Shown: piece after piece, positions 24,254 to 36,020 of the stretch
How the letters are laid out: every line of letters begins with the position of its first letter
How positions within the stretch are numbered: the first letter of the stretch is position 1
NCBI GenBank assembly: GCA_930367215.1
Contig: OV884056.1
Location: 256,087,127-256,151,126 of the forward strand
Direction of reading: 5' to 3'
DNA: 64,000 bases
DNA from: Pollenia angustigena
Lineage: Eukaryota > Arthropoda > Insecta > Diptera > Polleniidae
The notes under the pieces: generated by a model
The model's database searches: none
Told to the model about the DNA's origin: nothing
The model's input: the letters and a program-made list of their open reading frames with translations, nothing else
Program-made: the position numbers and the translations under genes

Positions 24254-26054
24254 AGTGTTGTAATTATTTATTCATTTTATAAATTTAATATTGAAAAACT
24301 GTTCCTTTATTTTGAAAGTTGTCAAAGTTGTGATTTAAATAAAATGTGTTTTAATTGTTAAAAATGGTTATTTTACAATAATCCATTTTTGAAGGAAAAA
24401 AATTATTGTTTTAAAAGAAAAACGCCAAAAATAATTTTTTTTCTAAACAAGTTGAAAAATGGCTAATAGCTAAACAAGGCAAAATAGCGCTAAATCTATC
24501 CACTAAATGGCTAAATTAGCAGTACTGCTCTACGGTAAGCGACATACAATATCTGCCAGTATTCATTAACCGTTGCTTGCGCAAAACATTGCGGATTTTT
24601 TAGCATAACGTAGTTTCCAATAGAGTGCTGTAGAAAGGTGAAACACTTATCCACTTTAAATTCGAAAAAAGAAAAGGAAGCTCAGTTGGGAAAACCTTAA
24701 GATGTTATATCAAAGCAGCTCAAGAACCATAGAATAAAATAAATCAAAAAAAGAACTACGATAGAATAGATTTTTTCAATAATAAAGTTGTTTGCGTAAG
24801 GCTGAGTTTTTGAGATCTCAGTTAATCTAGGTTTATTTAAATCTAAAAACATATTTGTGCCGCCATTAACAAGTTTGTTTACACAATTTTGACGGAACTT
24901 AGCTAATTTTGCTTAAAATGTTGTTCTGTAATGAAATAATAAAAAAATCACATTTCGCCGGAAAAATCCTAGTTTTAGACTTAGTTAAACTAAGTTTAAA
25001 CTTAATCCACAATTCAAAAACCCGGCTCAAGTGAATGTTTTGAATAGTTTTCTAAAAAATTTCTAAAAACGTTAAGGAAATTCTTCTGAGTAAAAATGGC
25101 TAATAGATAAATCCATTTTGTCATGACTAAACAAATCGAGCTTGTTATTAAATAAGTAGATTGGCAATACTGCCAAATTCTTAATTTTTTATATTCTTTT
25201 TATTTTGATTTCACTTCTTAAATCCTTCCGAAAATGCTTAGCCACACTGTTTTTATATCAACAAATACCAATATTGATATTCAGCATAATGTTTTCGGTA
25301 TACTTTTGTAGGTATGTTTATTTTCAATGGCAGTACTTGTTACGAGTATCGAGGTTCTCGTAAATATTGTTACTGAATTCACTGAAGACATACAATTTTT
25401 CTTTCTTTAGAAAAAACAAACAAATAAAAATGAAATTGGGCGCGAAACCGCTAAAAGATGTACTGGAGTAAACAAAACGAATGATAGTTTTTTATTTTAA
25501 TTTGGTTTCTACAAGACATCTTCAGACAAAGTTGCTTCCATGTCTGTTTAGTAGTGGGAACACTAGTGATTTTATTACGATTGCGATGGCATGTTGCAAT
25601 ATGAGTTTTTATCGTCTTTTTTATTTTGCTCATTTTCCATTTTCCTAGTTGAAATTTTTAAAGTTTTCTTTGCCAATAATGTCTGTCTGTCAGTAACATT
25701 TATAAGTACGTACTCGTAGATATTGGATTATATGAAATAAGGAAAAAAAGATCGAAAAGAAAATAAAACCAAAAAATATGTATACAAATAAATAAACAAC
25801 ATTTGGTGAGGTGGAAACAACAACAGATGTAACAAAAACAAGAAATAAAGAAAAAAGTAATAAATGAAAATGACAACACGTTTGAATTTAAGACTAAAGG
25901 TCGTCTAAAAAGGTAACTAACTAATGCACTCCTTAGTAAAAAGTTTAACAGAGGAAAAACTAAATAAAATATCATTTAAGAGAATTTTAATTAAACGGGT
26001 CTTCAATGAAAATAATTCTACGACGTTTGACAAAATATGGCCCCAGATACTTAC
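24254..26054. other. AT-rich stretch with isolated hAT-type ends
   Basis: Reverse-oriented hAT-like terminal sequences occur at about 24500-24527 (CAGTACTGCTAATTTAGCC) and 25152-25173 (CAGTATTGCCAATCTAC). Both lie next to AAAATGGCTAATA-type words, so they are probably ends of related decayed elements. No 8-base duplications could be matched. If 26055-26208 is a real first exon, its intron would run into 25990-26054. No other exon recognised. Confidence 0.5.
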
Positions 26055-26208
26055 CGTTACTGTTGCTGCCAGGCAGGAAGAAAAATGCATCTTCATATTG
26101 ATGATGCCCTAACATACGAATTGCAACATCAATGTTATTATAAATGGCGTCAATAATGCAAAAAGTAACATCCATCCAATGACTAATGTCTTCGTACAAT
26201 TTTGTCAT
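26055..26208 (-). CDS. Probable first coding exon, unknown product
   Basis: On the minus strand an ATG at 26208 opens a 51-codon stretch, MTKLYEDISHWMDVTFCIID..., ending FFFLPGSNSN. It runs directly into a textbook splice donor, G|GTAAGTAT, at 26054. An in-frame TAA lies six bases upstream of the ATG, so this Met is the natural start. A five-codon upstream frame (MQRKK) ends at a TGA overlapping the start codon as ATGA. Composition is balanced (His, Asp, Tyr, Gly, charged residues), unlike the low-complexity frames around it. I do not recognise the protein and found no following exon, so it may be the start of a gene with a long intron, or a relic. Confidence 0.45.
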
Positions 26209-28490
26209 TTTTTACGTTGCATCTTTTTTATGACTATAGTGACATCAATTCGATGCCACATTTTGTAGATTATTAACATTATTTTCATGAATACAAGGTA
26301 TTATAAGAAGCAAAAATTCCTATATTCTAGTTTTTTAAATTATTTAGTTAAATACATCAAATTTTTAAAGTAGAATGATTACGAAAACCATATGGGGCAT
26401 GGTGCTGGTGTCATATTATTGAGAGTTTTGCTGTAAACAAAGGTCGTAATTCAACAAACGTAAAACAAACATATGTAGCGGGTAAGAAAATAATAATATT
26501 CTCTCACTTTGACTTATGTCAATTCAAATGACTTTGACTTAATGACAAACTGTCATTAAATTGATGCTAATGTGTCCTTTTTCCCATGTTACTGCGTCAA
26601 CGTATTGATGACATGGTCGTCATTTCTGTGATGCCGATGTGTCATCCCATTGTTGACATAATTTCATTTTGACCCTGATTACACTTTGGCCAAGTGATGT
26701 TTAGGTTGACATCACCATAATGAAAAGTGTCATGGGGTCAAAAACGAAGACACTTGTCATAATACTGATGTCAAAATACATCAGCGTTATGACGCCTTTT
26801 CTATCAGTGTATACCATATGCTTGGCAATTCTTGGCTTCATTGGTTTTTAGGGGGCTTCAAAATTAGCTGAAATGTTAAATAACACGGTTCTTCCACATC
26901 CCTTTCCCTCCTAATTTTCCCCGTGGTCCAAAAATCTTAGATCCGACTTCTTCAGGCTACGCTCCATTGTTAGCACTATATGCTATGTAATTTTTAGTTT
27001 CCTATTTCATTAGTAGAGGGCTTTGCAGTAAGCTAAAATGTAAAAAAATTTAATTTTGGCACACCCTTTGTCCTCTTAATACTCCGTCCACAAAAAATAA
27101 AAATCCGGTTACTTTAGGATTTGGCTTAGGTGTTTTAATATGTGCATGCCAGTAGCACATCAGTAGTCTTCAAAAAGCTCTGTATAGACAAAAGAGAGGA
27201 ACACACAAATAAGGAAATTATGTATGTATATTAGGGTGCGTCATTCCAAGAGACTTTGTCAAATAAACCATAGGTCAGAAATTAATTTCCAGCCGTCGTA
27301 GTTTTCAAAATAGGTATTTTTCCCTAATATTCAGGAATAAAAGCAAACAAACTGAATTTGCTCTAGCCAAACGTGTGTGATGCGGTTTTTTAGGTCGTGA
27401 AATTCTTTTATTTTAGTTTTTGATTTCAGCCAGAGTGCGCTTTCACAAAATTCTTGGATTGGTTTCTTTGGCAAAGTTTCTTGGACAGACCCATAGAACA
27501 AGAATCGCGATGTGCCTTTGTTCATTTTTTCGGTCCCCTACAATTTGACCCACGCTAAGCTTATTGATTCTTAGATATATAACAAATGTAAAACAATGTC
27601 ATTGTGGCGAACATACTGAACAAGCTGGGCTTAACAAATTTTACATTGGAAATCGTTCTTTTCTGAAATAAAAGTGTTTTGACAACAAAGCGATCATAAA
27701 AGGCGAACTGAGAGAGATGTGGAAAAGATTAACATAGATACCTGCCCTATGGCCTAATCAATGGTGGATATAAGCCAATGCATGACAAACAATGCGTTTA
27801 CCAACCGATCCCGAGTGTGAGAGCAACAAGCACACCCAGGTAGCAATTTGAGTGCATACACATCAGCAAGATTATTGCCCCTTGTGTAAAAGCTGTGTGC
27901 TATCTAACCTCCAACGTTTTTGAAAATTAGCTAGCAGTATCTGTTAGATAGTAACAGCACTAAGGGATAATCCTCCCTCAGGTCGAACTCTCCCACCAGT
28001 GGTGGAAAATGAGCCATTGTTGGAATTTCAAGTTCTTTACTCTGCAACTTTCTGTTGTAGATCACTATGTGATCACTGAAAGTATTTTTAACGGAAAAGT
28101 GAAACTCCCGCAAAGATGAATTTCTTGAAAGAAAGAAAGCATATCCTGCATGAAGCATATTAACGGAGGCCGCAACCAATAGTCTGTCCTATGGCAACTC
28201 AAGGGGACTACTGACTCCTGTTGTACCAGATCTTTTAGTTTTGGATTTTGGCCTTACCGCAGGTATTGACTGCACCGGATTTTCATGGAGGATATAACAC
28301 CAAAACGTAAAATTTTCTCTACAAACCCCCGGGCGGACCAACTAGGAATATGAAATTTTTTAAAATTTTGGGACATCATTCGCGGTCCAAATTTAAATTT
28401 TTAGTTTAACTTATTTTCAGATTCAGGTATTTGGGATGTGCGGTAATGACCAGTCAGTCAGTAACGTTTAAATTTGATATGCCTGTATAA
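26209..28490. other. Non-coding stretch including a TGACATCA-type motif cluster
   Basis: From about 26500 to 26830 the words TGTCAT, TGACAT, TGATGTCA and TGACG recur on both strands many times in about 330 bases. Around 27235 a TTAGGGTGCGTCATTCC string looks like a transposon end; the minus-strand frame at 27331-27525 may be a transposon fragment. From 27600 to 28330 composition is locally less AT-rich and may be an old retroelement fragment, but no family is recognisable. Confidence 0.45.
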
Positions 28491-29351
28491 TCTATATATA
28501 TAAAATTGGATGTGTGTGGGTATGTATGTAACGTATGGACTCCAAAACGGCTGGGCCGATTTTGATGAAATTTTCAGGGAATCTTCAGAATATTCAGGCG
28601 GGTGACATAGGGAAGTCTGATTTTTGATTTTCGGTCTGGGGGCGGAGGGGCGTGGCAAAAACCATAACTTGAGAACGGCTGGACCGATTTGAACGATTTT
28701 TTCTTTAAAATGATCGCCATGGTCTAACTTAGATTTACATGGAAAGAAAATTTTGCCCCGCCCACTTTTACGCCCACTTTTTTCGATTTACCTAAAATCA
28801 GAAAACGACTCCATCGACTTGACTAATTTTTCTTTCAAATGTTCGTATTAATCAACTTTAAGTTTTAATCGAAAGAAAAATTTACCACGCCTACTTTTAC
28901 GCCCACTTTTTCTATTAAGCGCATAAGTTGAGAACGGCTTGACCGATTCAAACGATTTTTTCTTTAAAATGATTGCCATGGTCCAACTTAGGTTTTTACG
29001 GAAAGAAAATTTTGCCACGCCCACTTTTTTCGATTTACCTAAAAAAAAAGGACTTCATCGATTTGACTAATTTTTCTTTTAAATGTTCGTATTAATCCAT
29101 TTTACGTTTTCATCGAAAGAAAAATGTATCACGCCTACTTTTACGCCCACTTTTTCTATTAAGCGCATAACTTGAGAACGGCTGGGCCGATTTGGACGAT
29201 TTTTTCTTTAAAATCATCGCCATGGTCCAACTTAGGTTTTTACAGAAGGAACATTTTAAAGGCCGTAAATTTCGTTTAAAGCTCAATTTAAATCGTCTGG
29301 TAATACAACAATATTTGCTTAGGGCCAGCAACGCGGACCGGGTCAGCTAGT
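28491..29351 (+). mobile_element. Helentron-like non-autonomous repeat with about 250-base tandems
   Basis: Starts at a TCTATATATATAAAA block and ends CGCGGACCGGGTCAGCTAGT, a terminus typical of insect Helitron/Helentron derivatives, which lack TIRs and target duplications. The inside carries repeats starting TTGAGAACGGCT at 28669, 28928 and 29172 (the last partial). Each has the words ATGGTC.AACTTAG and ACTTTTACGCCCACTTTTT. No Rep/helicase is encoded. Frames in it are by-products. Confidence 0.7.
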
Positions 29352-29699
29352 AACTATATAAAGATGTTTTAAATAAAATTAACTCAAAATCTAAACTTGT
29401 GTAAGGGACAAAATAATTAAAATACTTAAAATGGCTAATAAATTAAACAGATAAAAACCGGCTACAATAAACTTTAGACACTTATATTTAAGCTGATTTT
29501 TTTTAATTCGTAGATGTTCTACGTGGTCTGGCCAGACCATTTTTGATTTCATATGCAATATCTTTTTTTGTAGGAAAAGTATTCAGAAACGAAGGCCATA
29601 GGTTCTAAAAATAAGATATCCTGAATCGAATAAAAAAATTTGTGTCATTTGTTTAAATTTAAAGGCACATGAAACCTCCTATAAGAAAAAGTTCGCTAA

Positions 29700-31120
29700 G
29701 TGAACCTCATGGTCTGGCTGGACCACAGGTTACTTTTTGAATCATTGCTTTTGCACTGACAAAGTTAACTTTGCTTATTCTTTCTCTTATACAAATACTT
29801 CTACCAACACTTGCTTTTAAAGACATCACTTCTATATCATCATACAAGGAAAAAAAGTGCGCTGTGCACCCTCTTATATTAAGTATTTTTGCAGATCCAT
29901 ATTCTACGATTGGTCTGACTAAAGCTGTATTTAACCGTTTAGTAATGATTGGTTCAGTAAACTTCTTAGCCCATCGTTTTTTAAAAGCTAACACACCGCG
30001 AGCTTTGTTTACCGTCATATATATGTGTTTCTGGAGATTTAATTACGGATCCAAAAGTATATCTGAAATTCTGTAACCAGTTCAAGTTGATGTCCACCCA
30101 GTGAAAAGTTAAATAAAGCGTTATCGTTTCTTGAAAAACGCATATGTTTAAATTTTTTTAAATTGAGTTTCATTAAATTTAGCACGCACCATTGAAATAG
30201 TTTATCCAAATCATGTACAACGTTATTGTCATAGCTATGAAGTATCTTCACATAATCGGCATTCATTAAGACGTTACAATAATTAATTACACACGTCAAG
30301 TCATTGATGAATAAGGAAAATAAAATTGGCCCCAAGGTAGCCATTGGGGCTATCCAGAACTTACGATAATGTTTTTTGATGTAGTATTATTAAAACAACA
30401 ACAACATTAAAAACAACATTTTGTTTTCGGTTTGTTAAATATGATTTAATCCAATTTAAACTCCAGAGTGTAAGACCAATTGCATGAAGCTTTATTAGAA
30501 GTAATTAATAATTGACTTTATTAAAAGCTTTACTAAAGTCAGTGTAAATAAAATCTGTAAATTTCCTTTTAATTTTACTATAGTAGTTTCAAAAAGTTTA
30601 GGGATTGCACTTAACTTTGCTATGCCTCTATAGTTTGTGACACATGACTTACTGACAGATTTAAGTAGAGGAATAATGAATGAGTCTTTGAACAACTGAG
30701 AAAAATAACCATATTTTAAGGATAAATTAAATATTTTGCTTAATGGAGTAGCTATTGCATGTGCGCAATTCTTAAGAACACAACTAGGAACATGTGGTAT
30801 GATGACTTAAATTATTTTAAAGTGTTTAAAATCTGAATTGTGTGGATTGGATAAAAGTGTATCATTTGATGGCCCGCAATTGGATGTGGGTATTCATTTA
30901 AATCATACTGGGAATCGGAGTAAGTGGTGAAAAAAATTAGCAAACAAGTTACTTATTATCTGATCGTCAATAGTTTCGTTAGCACCGTACTTCATTGTTT
31001 TAGGAAGGCCACCAGATTTCTTTTTGGAATTAAAAAATTTCTAAAAAGATTCTGGTCACAGTTAAAATATTGTTTCATATTAGATATACATATACTTTTT
31101 GTACAGCTTTGGGTTTAATA
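29700..31120 (-). pseudogene. Non-LTR retrotransposon reverse transcriptase remnant
   Basis: Ordered minus-strand motifs: KKSGGLPKTM near 31000, LFANFFSTTYSDSQYD near 30930, FKDSFIIPLLKS near 30680, CVTNYRGIAKLSAIPKLFE near 30620, LGPILFSLFINDL near 30330, LMNADYVKIL near 30260, MKLNLKKFKHMRFSR near 30160, VNKARGVLAFKKRWAKKF near 30010, and RPIVEYGS near 29920. These are the fingers, palm and post-palm motifs of a LINE ORF2. The catalytic YADD box reads NADY, and there are frameshifts and stops, so it is inactive. The endonuclease domain is absent. Confidence 0.85.
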
Positions 31121-31302
31121 AGCACGTGAAACCGCAAATCTGCTATAATCAGACAGCAAACCAGTTGTTTTCAATAGAACATATTTTGGATTAGCTTCAA
31201 TAAGGAAACAACTAGAGAAACTTTCTTAAGCAAAATACATTTTTGTTCTTCAAATGTCATACGTCTTAATAAACAACCACAAAATAAACGCATTTTTTAA
31301 GA

Positions 31303-32030
31303 CCAGAACAGACGGTGAAACGCAACTACAATTAATTGAAACTTCTAGTTGGTTCTGAGTTTTATTTTAGTTTGTGCCATACGGGTCTGTTCTGAAAATC
31401 ACTTGATTTCAAATCACAAGCTTTTAAAATCGAACGTGTGATTATGTGGTGTAGTGAAAGTCATACCGTTTTTGTGTTTTTTGGTGTGCTTTCGGCAAAA
31501 ATAAATTTTTACAGGAGAAGGTTTTTTTTAATATTTTTACTTCAAGTCTAGAGTTTCGTTTGAAATTGCTTTTGCTCTTATTTCGTAACGGTACTTCCCA
31601 GAGATATGAGATTTTTAGAGATGATGCAAATGATCTAAAATTATCGACTTTCATCAAAAAACAAAAATCTAAAATGTTGTTGGTTACATCATTTTTGCTG
31701 TTAGGGCTCGATATAACACGTTTGATTTTAAAAGGTACATGAGATTTGAAAGACCCCTTTGAGAGACCGGAAAGACTCCTTTGAGAGACCACACATGATG
31801 CGACTATTTTGAAATCGGTTTGAAGCGAATTGTTTGCATTGAAACAGGCGTGTAGGAAACTCGTGTTTGCGTTTCATCTGTTCTAAAAGAAACCCGAAAT
31901 TATTATGATCATTTCTTTAATATTGCGGTACAATTTAGATTGCGAGATGTGTGGAAAACGATTGAAACTGATTTCTAAACAATAATTGAAAAAGGGTTTA
32001 GTTGCAGTTGCATTTCACCGTATGTGCTGG
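31303..32030. mobile_element. TIR element, non-autonomous
   Basis: The left end CCAGAACAGACGGTGAAACG pairs with the inverse of the right end (CCAGCACATACGGTGAAATG), and matches continue through GCAACTRCAA. Target duplication unclear. The interior holds a GCTGTTAGGGCTCGAT block near 31700 also found near 49150 and 57260. The 116-codon minus frame at 31442-31792 has no recognisable family. Confidence 0.6.
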
Positions 32031-32149
32031 GCCTTTCTAACACAATCATAAAGTAACATGTTTTGATAGCTAAGATTAGTTTTTTTTAGACCACTGGAAT
32101 TCGTGTTCCCGACTTGGGTGCTTTCAAATTAATTCCTTAATTAATAACA

Positions 32150-33352
32150 GATCTGTGTGAAAAAATTATAAGTTTTGGTGATGAGTTTACTCATTTAGAT
32201 ACCCTTAATTACAATTTTTCGTAATTTCAAAAGATTTTGCTATTCGTGCTTAATTCCCAGTTTTTATTCTTGACAAAAACACTTGAAATTTATTGTTGAT
32301 GGGATAAGCTATTCCTATGCATTTCACTGGTTGCTTAGGCCAGGTCATCAGGAAACTTCATCCATAAAGATTTTAGACAAACTAAAGATATTAAACCAAA
32401 TAAAACTGTTAAACGTATAAGAATTATAGCAACAGTTCTACTTGTAACAATATCAAAGCTTGAACAAAATACATCAACAATATACAACAGTGGGTTTATC
32501 TCATCTTACATTCCCCACTACAATTAGTTGAAATTCTCTCAACATAATATATAGCTTATCCCATCAACAATAAATTTCAAGTGTTTTTGTCAAGAATAAA
32601 AGCTGGGAATTAAGCACGAATAGCAAAATCTTTTGAAATTAAAATTTTGTATTCCCAAAAATTGAAATTACTTTTTGATAATAAACAGGCAAGTGCACGG
32701 CCTAAAAAACACTTAATTGACAACACCTTTTGTAAGTTGTTGTTGTTTCTATTTTGTTTTTCTTAACCTACTTACAACTACAATTAATGTTGAGAGAATT
32801 TCAACTAATTGTAGTGGGGAATGTAAGATGAGATAAACCCACTGTTGTTTATTGTTGATGTATTTTGTTCAAGCTTTGATATTGTTACAAGTAGAACTGT
32901 TGCTATAATTCTTATACGTTTAACAGTTTTATTTGGTTTAATATCTTTAGTTTTTCTAAAATCTTTATGGATGAAGTTTCCTGATGATATGGCCTAAGCA
33001 ACCAGTGAAATGCATAGGAATAGCTTATCCCATCAACAATAAATTTCAAGTGTTTTTGTCAAGAATAAAAGCTGGGAATTAAGCACGAATAGCAAAATCT
33101 TTTGAAATTAAAATTTTGTATTCCCAAAAATTGAAATTACTTTTTGATAATTTTTCGTAATTTTTTAAAAAAATTTTGTAATAACGCTTTAAAACTTTTT
33201 AAGTTAAAATAAAAACGAAAAAAGCTAATGATGCAGTTTGAAAGACAAATTAATTCTTATTAATATGAATATAAAATTTGTAAATTTGTTCTTACCGTTC
33301 CTGAGTTATACCCGTTTTTTTCTTTATACCCAGTATTTGTTATTATAAGCTG
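32150..33352. repeat. Fragment of the element at 36021-37878, split by an insert
   Basis: 32155-32227 and 33149-33352 together match 36227-36482 (words GATGAGTTTACTCATTTAGA, AAAGACAAATTAATTCTTAT and TTATACCCGTTTTTTTCTTT), with the insert 32228-33148 in the middle. The fragment ends where the TIR element at 33353 begins, so its original continuation is missing. Confidence 0.75.
32228..33148. mobile_element. Inverted-repeat insert built from repeat family A
   Basis: Flanked by a direct repeat of 15 bases (AATTTTTCGTAATTT at 32213-32227 and 33149-33163), so it looks like one insertion event. It holds a reverse family A arm (32228-32545), a partial forward copy (32545-32690), a short spacer, then a forward arm (about 32785-33148). 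The arms are near-identical over about 320 bases. Words include TTACAAGTAGAACTGTTGC and GGCCTAAGCAACCAGTGAAA. Non-coding, foldback-like. Confidence 0.75.
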
Positions 33353-35167
33353 TAGCTCGTTTCTGCATTTCTCGCATCGGAAAATTTCTTACATGAAGTG
33401 TGAAACAAAAAATTCCATCGTTTCTCGATTTATGAGATAAAAGTGTTTCTGTATTTGAATGCGAAAACAGACACAACAAATTCTGTTTATACTGGAATAT
33501 TTCCAGTAATTAAGTGTCAAATAAAAGCGAAACGTCAACAAAAGAAATAAATATAATAAAAATAGGGCTGCCAGATTTGACGAGTTATCGTCATCTTGAC
33601 GATTTTTTGTTCCGATATTATTTGATGATTTGTTCTAAAAAATTGACGAAAGCAAAAACAAAATCAAAAATATTTTATAATTTTGTTGTTACTTTCTATA
33701 GAAATTCATCTTGAATTTTTAAATTTCAAACACTTCTATTTTGTGGCGTTGAAAATTGAAAAAAAAAAATAATATGAATATCTGTAGAAAGCAACAACAA
33801 ATTTATAAAATATTTTTGATTTTGTTTTTGCTTTTAATGAAATAAGATAATTGTAAATATTTTTACATGTTTGTTTATTAGAAAAAAATATATCTTTAGA
33901 AACAAGGGTTACATTTTTATATTTATCCCTATTGTGAAAATTGTCCTCGAAGTTGTTTGTCTCTTCCCTAAAAAATATATCGGCAAAAGCAAAATTTCGA
34001 GGGAAAGTAATGGACCGACTTGGCTTATTTTGAAGATTTAATAATTCTTATATACATATACAAAATATGATTGATATTTGATATTCTTATCTTATATGTA
34101 CACTTTTGTGCCAAAACCATTATTCCGGCAAGAAAGAAATTTGTTTGTCTCCCAGTAAAAACTTTTTCAAAATGGATAGCTTCTTTCACACGTTATTTAG
34201 TAGCTTTCTTCCATAAGAACTTCGATTTAGTTAAATAAATTCCATAAAAACCAAGAATATTTTTAATACTGTTATCAAAGCTGATTTAATTTAAAAATTT
34301 TCCATTTTGATCTCGGTTTTTGTAAATATGTATATATCTATTTTAAAAAGGATGTATGTTTATTTTATTAAGCTTGGTTTCTTTTTGCTTTTGTAAAAAT
34401 ATTTATTTTATTTTTTGTTTAAAATGATATTTTCTCATGCCTTTGTGTGACTTCTCAAGGGAAAAATAACAATTTTAAATTGTTATCGGATAAAAGAAAA
34501 TAAATAATTTTTTAAAAAATAATCCTCCAGCTTAACAAAATAAATATAAATTCAATGAAATTATTAAATACCCATGTACTTTAACTATGTTTTTGTTTGA
34601 TTATTTTTTAATAAAAGTCGAAACAAATTTGTTTAAAATTGATTTTAAATTGCACGATTTTTAAAACAAAAAAGACGATCTATTTTATTTTTTTCTCAGG
34701 AAATGGACACAAATTTATCTGGCAGCACGGATTAAAACCAAAACAAGAAAAGGCTAAAAAAAATTTAAAATAACAAAATATAACAATTGTTTTTTGTGTA
34801 TTTTCATCATATAAATTATGCATTCATCATTTATATTCCTTCTATTTTTTTATTTATTTTAAAAATACATATTTTAAATTCAAAATATCTACATTTTGTT
34901 TTTCTCGCCACCAATTTCAAATGTGACTTATTTTGACAGTTGTTGAAAGAAACTTTTCGCAAAATATTGTTATAGAAACACTTTTTCTCGCATCCTTTCA
35001 ATAATTGCTGGAAAATTATTTAAATGACAGATAATTCTCGCAAAAAAGAGATACAGAAACACTTGTGTGAGAAAACCCATTTTTTGTTTCATTTCACACT
35101 ATTTTTGTTGCAATTCACACGTTTCATGCGAAAAGTTTTACGATGTGAGAAATACAGAAACGGGCTA
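33353..35167. mobile_element. TIR element abutting the trp-like exons
   Basis: The ends are TAGCTCGTTTCTGCATTTCT and the inverse of TAGCCCGTTTCTGTATTTCT. Similarity continues through a TTCTC/TGTTTCTGTAT-rich subterminal region of about 130 bases on each side. No matching target duplication: the left flank is the 36 kb-type transposon, the right flank is exon 3 of the trp-like gene. A strong internal hairpin pairs 33645-33710 with 33772-33840 around AAAGCAAAAACAAAATC. Inverted GGCTGCCAGAT words at about 33567 and 34720 suggest a further nested element. No coding capacity. Confidence 0.7.
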
Positions 35168-35172
35168 CAATA

Positions 35173-35762
35173 GCGATGTGCAGCTAATATTAATGGTGTT
35201 ATATCTGGTGTAAATGTTGATTTGGAACGATCTACAGCCTCCCAACTCTTAAAAAATAAATATATTCAGAAAAATTATTAGTTTTTTAAGTAGAACAATC
35301 GTCAAATTGGAAAAACAACTTACATATGGTGTTCCTTCCTTGTGATGGGATTCTTCCCATTGTAATAGTTCCTCTACAGCCTCAACGTACTCTTCAGATA
35401 TCGCATGCAATAAAGCATCACCCACGTCTATGCCCTGTTCCAGCAGAACAATTATTAAATCGAAATTTTCATTCTCAATTGCCGATATTAAAGCCGAACG
35501 GTTCATGGGATCAACACAATTGATATTGAATTTTTCCGGGAATGGTTTATTGTCCTCAATTATTCTTTAATCAAACAGTATTTTATATAAATTTATATGA
35601 TTAATACAATTTTTCTATAATAACCTACGCTTTAGCTGATGATATGCCACCCCGTTCACAAGCCAATATAAATGCTTTCTCCGTCTCCGATAAAACGTAT
35701 TCATCGCCAAATTGTATATTATAAGTTTCATCTTCAGTTTTCCCTTTTTCCGGATCAGCCAT
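35173..35762 (-). CDS. TRP-family cation channel paralog, N-terminal exons only (truncated)
   Basis: Exon 1 is 35762-35629 (MADPEKGKTEDETYNI..., then EYVLSETEKAFILACERG). A 64-base intron follows (donor GTAGGT, acceptor AG at 35565). Exon 2 is 35564-35324, with CVDPMNRSALISAIENENFD, GDALLHAISEEYVEAVEELL and a final KEGTPY before donor GTAAGT. Exon 3 starts at 35247 (acceptor TTTTTTAAG) with SWEAVDRSKSTFTPDITPLI then LAAHR. All junctions keep frame. This is the ankyrin-repeat start of TRPC channels, the light- and phospholipase-C-gated Ca/Na channels of fly photoreceptors. It is closest to fly TRP rather than TRPL or TRP-gamma by the motifs recalled, but the first about 20 residues differ, so it is probably a paralog. 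After LAAHR the sequence passes into the TIR element 33353-35167; no NNYEI-type continuation, transmembrane or pore exon was seen. Confidence 0.8.
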
Positions 35763-36020
35763 TTTTTATTGATTCTGTTTTACTCAATTATTTTTTTAGT
35801 TTATAAGATTCATTAACATGTATCGTTTAAAAATCTTAATGTACTAAATCGTATATTATGTACTTATGCAAGATTTATCAGTTTCATTTATATAGTTTTA
35901 ATAACATTTTACTTAAAACGGGTAGTAAGATAATAATGAAAAAGTAAATTTGTTTTCGCCAAAGTTGGCAATCGATACCGTTGTTGTTACTACCCTGCAA
36001 AATGTGAATACATACATATA

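Noticed and set aside
25700..25975. 91-codon Phe/Cys-rich minus frame upstream of the 26.1 kb region
   Set aside because: Looks membrane-like only because of poly-T sequence; no domain, and it is not joined to the exon at 26055-26208 by splice signals I could identify.
27331..28179. Minus-strand frames of 64 and 82 codons
   Set aside because: Composition is fairly balanced, but I could match neither to a family, and no splice signals support them; left as possible transposon fragments.
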